Source: Peptococcaceae bacterium 1198_IL3148
GTDB taxonomy: Bacteria; Bacillota; Desulfotomaculia; Desulfotomaculales; Desulfohalotomaculaceae
DNA length: 64,000 nt
NCBI GenBank assembly: GCA_036763105.1
Contig: JBAIYS010000002.1
Location: 186,001-250,000, forward strand
Direction of reading: 5' to 3'
A model generated the notes under the pieces. It was not told the origin of the DNA and did not search any database. It was given only the letters and a program-made list of their open reading frames with translations. Positions within the stretch are counted from its first letter, which is position 1, and every line of letters begins with the position of its first letter. The position numbers and the translations under genes are program-made. Positions 61,561-64,000 of this stretch are shown in pieces.

Positions 61561-61914
61561 ATGAATACTAAAAATCAGTGCCAGTGCAACAGTGATCAGA
61601 GATTAATTGACTTAAACGAAGGCTCAGAATTAACAGAAGGCGAAAATACTATTAAGCCAGCGGCAAAACACCAGGTGTTAATATGTTTAGGTACTTCATG
61701 TCACTTAAGGGGATCGGCTGAGTTGTTAGAACAACTTATTGCTGAACTGTGCATTCAACCGGGTGAGGTAACTCCAGACGGCTTGTTCTCATTAAATGTG
61801 GCCCGCTGTTTGGGCGCCTGTGCAATAGGTCCGGTGATGATGGTGGATGAAGTATTATATCCAAACATGAACAGTGATAAAATCAGTAAAATTTTAGAAC
61901 AATATCGAAAGTAA
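61561..61914 (+). CDS. Thioredoxin-like [2Fe-2S] ferredoxin domain protein
   Basis: 117 residues if ATG 61561 (GAGGGT seven bases upstream) is used; ATG 61534 is also in frame. The C-terminal 80 residues are a NuoE-type [2Fe-2S] domain with cysteines in CLGTSCHLRGS and ARCLGACAIGP. A short Cys-containing N-terminus (NQCQCNSDQR) precedes it. It resembles the C-terminal domain of HydA and the HydC core and is probably an electron carrier or sensor input for this operon. It is the last gene before the terminator. Confidence 0.82.
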   Translation: MNTKNQCQCNSDQRLIDLNEGSELTEGENTIKPAAKHQVLICLGTSCHLRGSAELLEQLIAELCIQPGEVTPDGLFSLNVARCLGACAIGPVMMVDEVLYPNMNSDKISKILEQYRK

Positions 61915-61916
61915 TT

Positions 61917-61943
61917 GGGCGCCCATCGGCGCCCTTGTTGTTT
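61917..61943 (+). terminator. Terminator of the hydrogenase operon
   Basis: GGGCGCC (61917-61923), CATC, GGCGCCC (61928-61934), then TTGTTGTTT. Confidence 0.82.
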
Positions 61944-61999
61944 GCTGAGATTATTGTGTCATTTTTGCTCGGTGTACCTTTAATAATGACACCCTAAGT

Positions 62000-62028
62000 T
62001 TCACATGGTTAAGCATTTGTGTTATAAT
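62000..62028 (+). promoter_or_regulatory. Promoter of the polyprenyl synthase-hemA operon
   Basis: TTCACA (62000-62005), 17 bases, TATAAT (62023-62028). The leader to the GTG start at 62119 is about 85 bases. Confidence 0.8.
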
Positions 62029-62118
62029 GCATGCAGGGATTTTGAGCTGTTTGGAAGGATTTTTCTCTGAACAAGCGAATATTTATACGTTGCAATAGAA
62101 AAGATAGAATAGGTTTGA

Positions 62119-63099
62119 GTGGGTGATCGTTCGGTGCTGGAAATATTTGATGTAGTAAAAAATGATCTAAAATTGGTGGAAAAAGAACTGGGCCGGGTTG
62201 TGCAACATAAAGACCCGCTTTTAAATGAAACATCCAGTCACTTGTTAAATGCCGGAGGGAAAAGATTGCGTCCGGCTTTTGCACTTTTGTCCGGTAAGTT
62301 TTATCATTACGATTTAAATAAAATTATGCCACTGGCGGTGGCATTGGAACTAATACATATGGCTTCTTTAGTGCATGATGATGTGGTTGACTGTGCCGTT
62401 ACCAGGCGTGGCAGACCCACTGTGAGGGCCAACTGGGGTAATAGAATATCGATGCATACCGGCGATGTTTTGTCTGCCAAAGCTCTAATGATGATTGCCC
62501 AATACAATGATATACCACTGGTGGCTAAGGTGTTTGCTAGAACCACTGTAAAAATGAGTGAAGGTGAAATAGAGCAAATAATCAGTGCTTACAGAAGTGA
62601 TCAATCCATTAAAGATTACTGGTATCGTATTGAACGTAAAACTGCCATGCTAATTGCAGACAGCTGTCAATTAGGGGCGGTGGTTTGTGGGGCACCGAAG
62701 GAAATATATATGCCGTTAAGAAGATATGGCCATAGAATAGGTATTGCCTTTCAAATTGTGGATGATATTTTAGATATGATAGCCGATCAGGATAAATTGG
62801 GAAAACCTATTGGCAGTGATTTGCGTCAGGGGATTGTTACATTACCAGTTCTTTATGGACTAAAAAATAGTACCAAAAATAAGCGATTAGCCCAATTGGT
62901 TGAAAACCAGAACAAAACCGAGGCTGAAATAGAGGAAGCAATAGATATTATTGTTAGTTGTGGCGGCATTGATTACTCAAATAATGTTGTTGACCTCTAT
63001 GTGAATAAGGCCAAAAAAGAATTGGATAAGCTTCCAAACACTCCAGTCAGACAAACGTTGGCCCTTATTGCTGATTTTGTCAGATATCGCAAGTTTTAA
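62119..63099 (+). CDS. Polyprenyl (heptaprenyl-type) diphosphate synthase
   Basis: 326 residues from GTG 62119. Trans-prenyltransferase motifs: GGKRLRPAFALLSG, first Asp-rich motif LVHDDVVDCAVTRRGRPT, EGEIEQI, KTAMLIADSCQLGA and the second motif FQIVDDILDMIADQDKLGKP. It chains isopentenyl diphosphate, most likely for the menaquinone side chain, as component II of a two-part synthase (HepT); component I is not here. It leads directly into the haem genes. Confidence 0.9.
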   Translation: MGDRSVLEIFDVVKNDLKLVEKELGRVVQHKDPLLNETSSHLLNAGGKRLRPAFALLSGKFYHYDLNKIMPLAVALELIHMASLVHDDVVDCAVTRRGRPTVRANWGNRISMHTGDVLSAKALMMIAQYNDIPLVAKVFARTTVKMSEGEIEQIISAYRSDQSIKDYWYRIERKTAMLIADSCQLGAVVCGAPKEIYMPLRRYGHRIGIAFQIVDDILDMIADQDKLGKPIGSDLRQGIVTLPVLYGLKNSTKNKRLAQLVENQNKTEAEIEEAIDIIVSCGGIDYSNNVVDLYVNKAKKELDKLPNTPVRQTLALIADFVRYRKF

Positions 63100-63112
63100 G
63101 GAGATCAATAAC

Positions 63113-63754
63113 ATGACAAAATTATATCCTTTGTATTTGCGTTTAAATGGAGAAAAATGTTTGGTGGTGGGTGGGGGCAAGGTGGCGGCCCGCAAAGTTA
63201 ACAGTTTGTTGGAGGCAGAGGCAACGGTAACGGTGGTTAGTCCGATACTAATCCCGCCATTGGCTGAACTTGAAAAAAAAGGGCAAATTGAACATATTCA
63301 GCGTACATATCAAGAAAAAGATTTAGAGGGTGCTTTTTTAGTGATTTGTGCCACCGATGATAAAGAGGTTAACCGTAGAGTGGCGGCCCAGTGCCAACAA
63401 AAGAAAATATTGGTTAATGTAGTTAATGACCCACCGCAAAGCAATTTTTTTGTGCCTGCAGTCATTCGTCAAGGCTCACTTTCAATAGCGGTGTCCACCG
63501 ATGGCAAAAGCCCACTTTTGGCAGCCCGCATTAGAGAGCAGTTGGAACAAACCTATGGGCCAGAATACGCTGATTTTTTAGAGCTGTTAGGGGAAGTACG
63601 ACAGGATATTATTGAAAATGTACCAGATCCAGAAACACGCAGAGAGATTCTACAAAGAATTGTACAATCGGACATCATCAGTTTAATTAAAGAAAATCGT
63701 TATCAAGAAATAAAGGAGCGGGTGCAAAATGCTTATCGTAGCAGTGGGAGTTAA
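63113..63754 (+). CDS. Precorrin-2 dehydrogenase (CysG-N/SirC-like)
   Basis: 213 residues from ATG 63113, after AAGGAGATC. The Rossmann start [25 protein letters not shown], the [18 protein letters not shown] segment and [33 protein letters not shown] are those of Met8p/CysG N-terminal enzymes. It oxidises precorrin-2 to sirohydrochlorin with NAD+. The catalytic Asp is in the NDPPQSNFF loop region or just before (TDD). hemA overlaps its 3' end by 26 bases. Confidence 0.92.
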   Translation: MTKLYPLYLRLNGEKCLVVGGGKVAARKVNSLLEAEATVTVVSPILIPPLAELEKKGQIEHIQRTYQEKDLEGAFLVICATDDKEVNRRVAAQCQQKKILVNVVNDPPQSNFFVPAVIRQGSLSIAVSTDGKSPLLAARIREQLEQTYGPEYADFLELLGEVRQDIIENVPDPETRREILQRIVQSDIISLIKENRYQEIKERVQNAYRSSGS

Positions 63755-64000
63755 CCACCGTACCGCCCCGGTAGAGGTTAGAGAAAAGCTTTCCTTTCCG
63801 GCACACACATTGCCAGATGATCTTAAACGTTTGCAATCTTACAGTGGTATTGATGGTTGTGCCATTATTTCTACCTGTAACCGCACAGAGATCTATGTAA
63901 CTCCTTACGAATTAGATGAGGGCTTAAATGCTATTTGGCATTTTTTATCGAAACATTCAGGCTTGGACATATCAGAAATTAAGAATTGCACTTTCTGCCA
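63729..64000 (+). CDS. hemA: Glutamyl-tRNA reductase, 5' part
   Basis: The first 90 codons run off the right edge. The sequence [22 protein letters not shown] is the HemA N-terminus and [11 protein letters not shown] contains the catalytic cysteine (Cys50). It reduces glutamyl-tRNA(Glu) to glutamate semialdehyde, the first step of tetrapyrrole synthesis. Its placement after precorrin-2 dehydrogenase is common in Clostridia. Confidence 0.95.
   Translation, partial: MLIVAVGVNHRTAPVEVREKLSFPAHTLPDDLKRLQSYSGIDGCAIISTCNRTEIYVTPYELDEGLNAIWHFLSKHSGLDISEIKNCTFC

Noticed and set aside
1-64000. CRISPR array or insertion sequence
   Set aside because: No regularly spaced direct repeats and no transposase or integrase frame were seen; the only mobile element found is the group I intron within the prophage.

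Overview
The window looks like the chromosome of an anaerobic, spore-forming Firmicute of the class Clostridia, most likely a Peptococcales (Desulfotomaculum-like) relative. The basis is mixed: an NAD-linked trimeric [FeFe] hydrogenase operon, a selenocysteine tRNA plus a gene that appears to use it, a Spo0E-like sporulation phosphatase, strong Shine-Dalgarno sites with frequent GTG/TTG starts, and MurT/GatD. No rRNA or CRISPR array was seen.

Positions 1 to about 17.9 kb are the late half of a contractile-tailed (PBSX/skin-type) prophage read left to right: head decoration (cut by the window edge), capsid, connectors, tail terminator, sheath, tube, chaperone with a programmed -1 frameshift, tape measure, LysM protein, baseplate hub and wedge, fibre, XhlA, holins and amidase. 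The head-tail gene xkdI is split by a group I intron carrying an HNH endonuclease. Several small genes delimited by their own hairpins (6.3, 7.4 and 15.7 kb) look like later additions ('morons').

From 17.9 to 24.1 kb lies accessory DNA: a three-gene cassette of unknown function between two strong terminators (18.06-19.71 kb), a tiny hydrophobic peptide gene whose message can fold end to end like a type I toxin mRNA (19.8-19.9 kb), a Spo0E-like gene, an SOS-box-controlled gene followed by a LexA DNA-binding domain without its protease, a multidomain secreted metallo-beta-lactamase-fold protein, a lipoprotein and a double-HTH regulator. This ends exactly inside comM (yifB), which is cut after its ANPCPC motif, so comM may be the prophage attachment gene.

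From 24.1 to 53.3 kb is chromosomal housekeeping: CbiX, a MacB-like exporter, the sdpR-sdpI pair, a CBS protein, a DsbA/FrnE-type oxidoreductase whose first active-site residue is encoded by an in-frame TGA (probable selenoprotein), murT-gatD, DegV, a broken MFS gene, an M29 aminopeptidase, a cold-shock protein, an SDR, an ankyrin-repeat protein, a LysA-like decarboxylase, a heterodimeric ABC exporter, an ActP-like symporter with an UspA-membrane fusion partner, an HD-GYP protein, tRNA-Sec, an M50 protease, a MATE exporter and an SOS-controlled dinB.

From 53.4 to 61.9 kb, behind a perfect-consensus promoter, lies a hydrogenase operon: XRE-cupin regulator, HydC-, HydB- and HydA-like subunits, a PAS-linked second [FeFe]-hydrogenase-domain protein (probable H2/redox sensor), a SpoIIE-type phosphatase and a thioredoxin-like [2Fe-2S] protein. 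The window ends with a polyprenyl diphosphate synthase, precorrin-2 dehydrogenase and the start of hemA, i.e. isoprenoid and tetrapyrrole synthesis.
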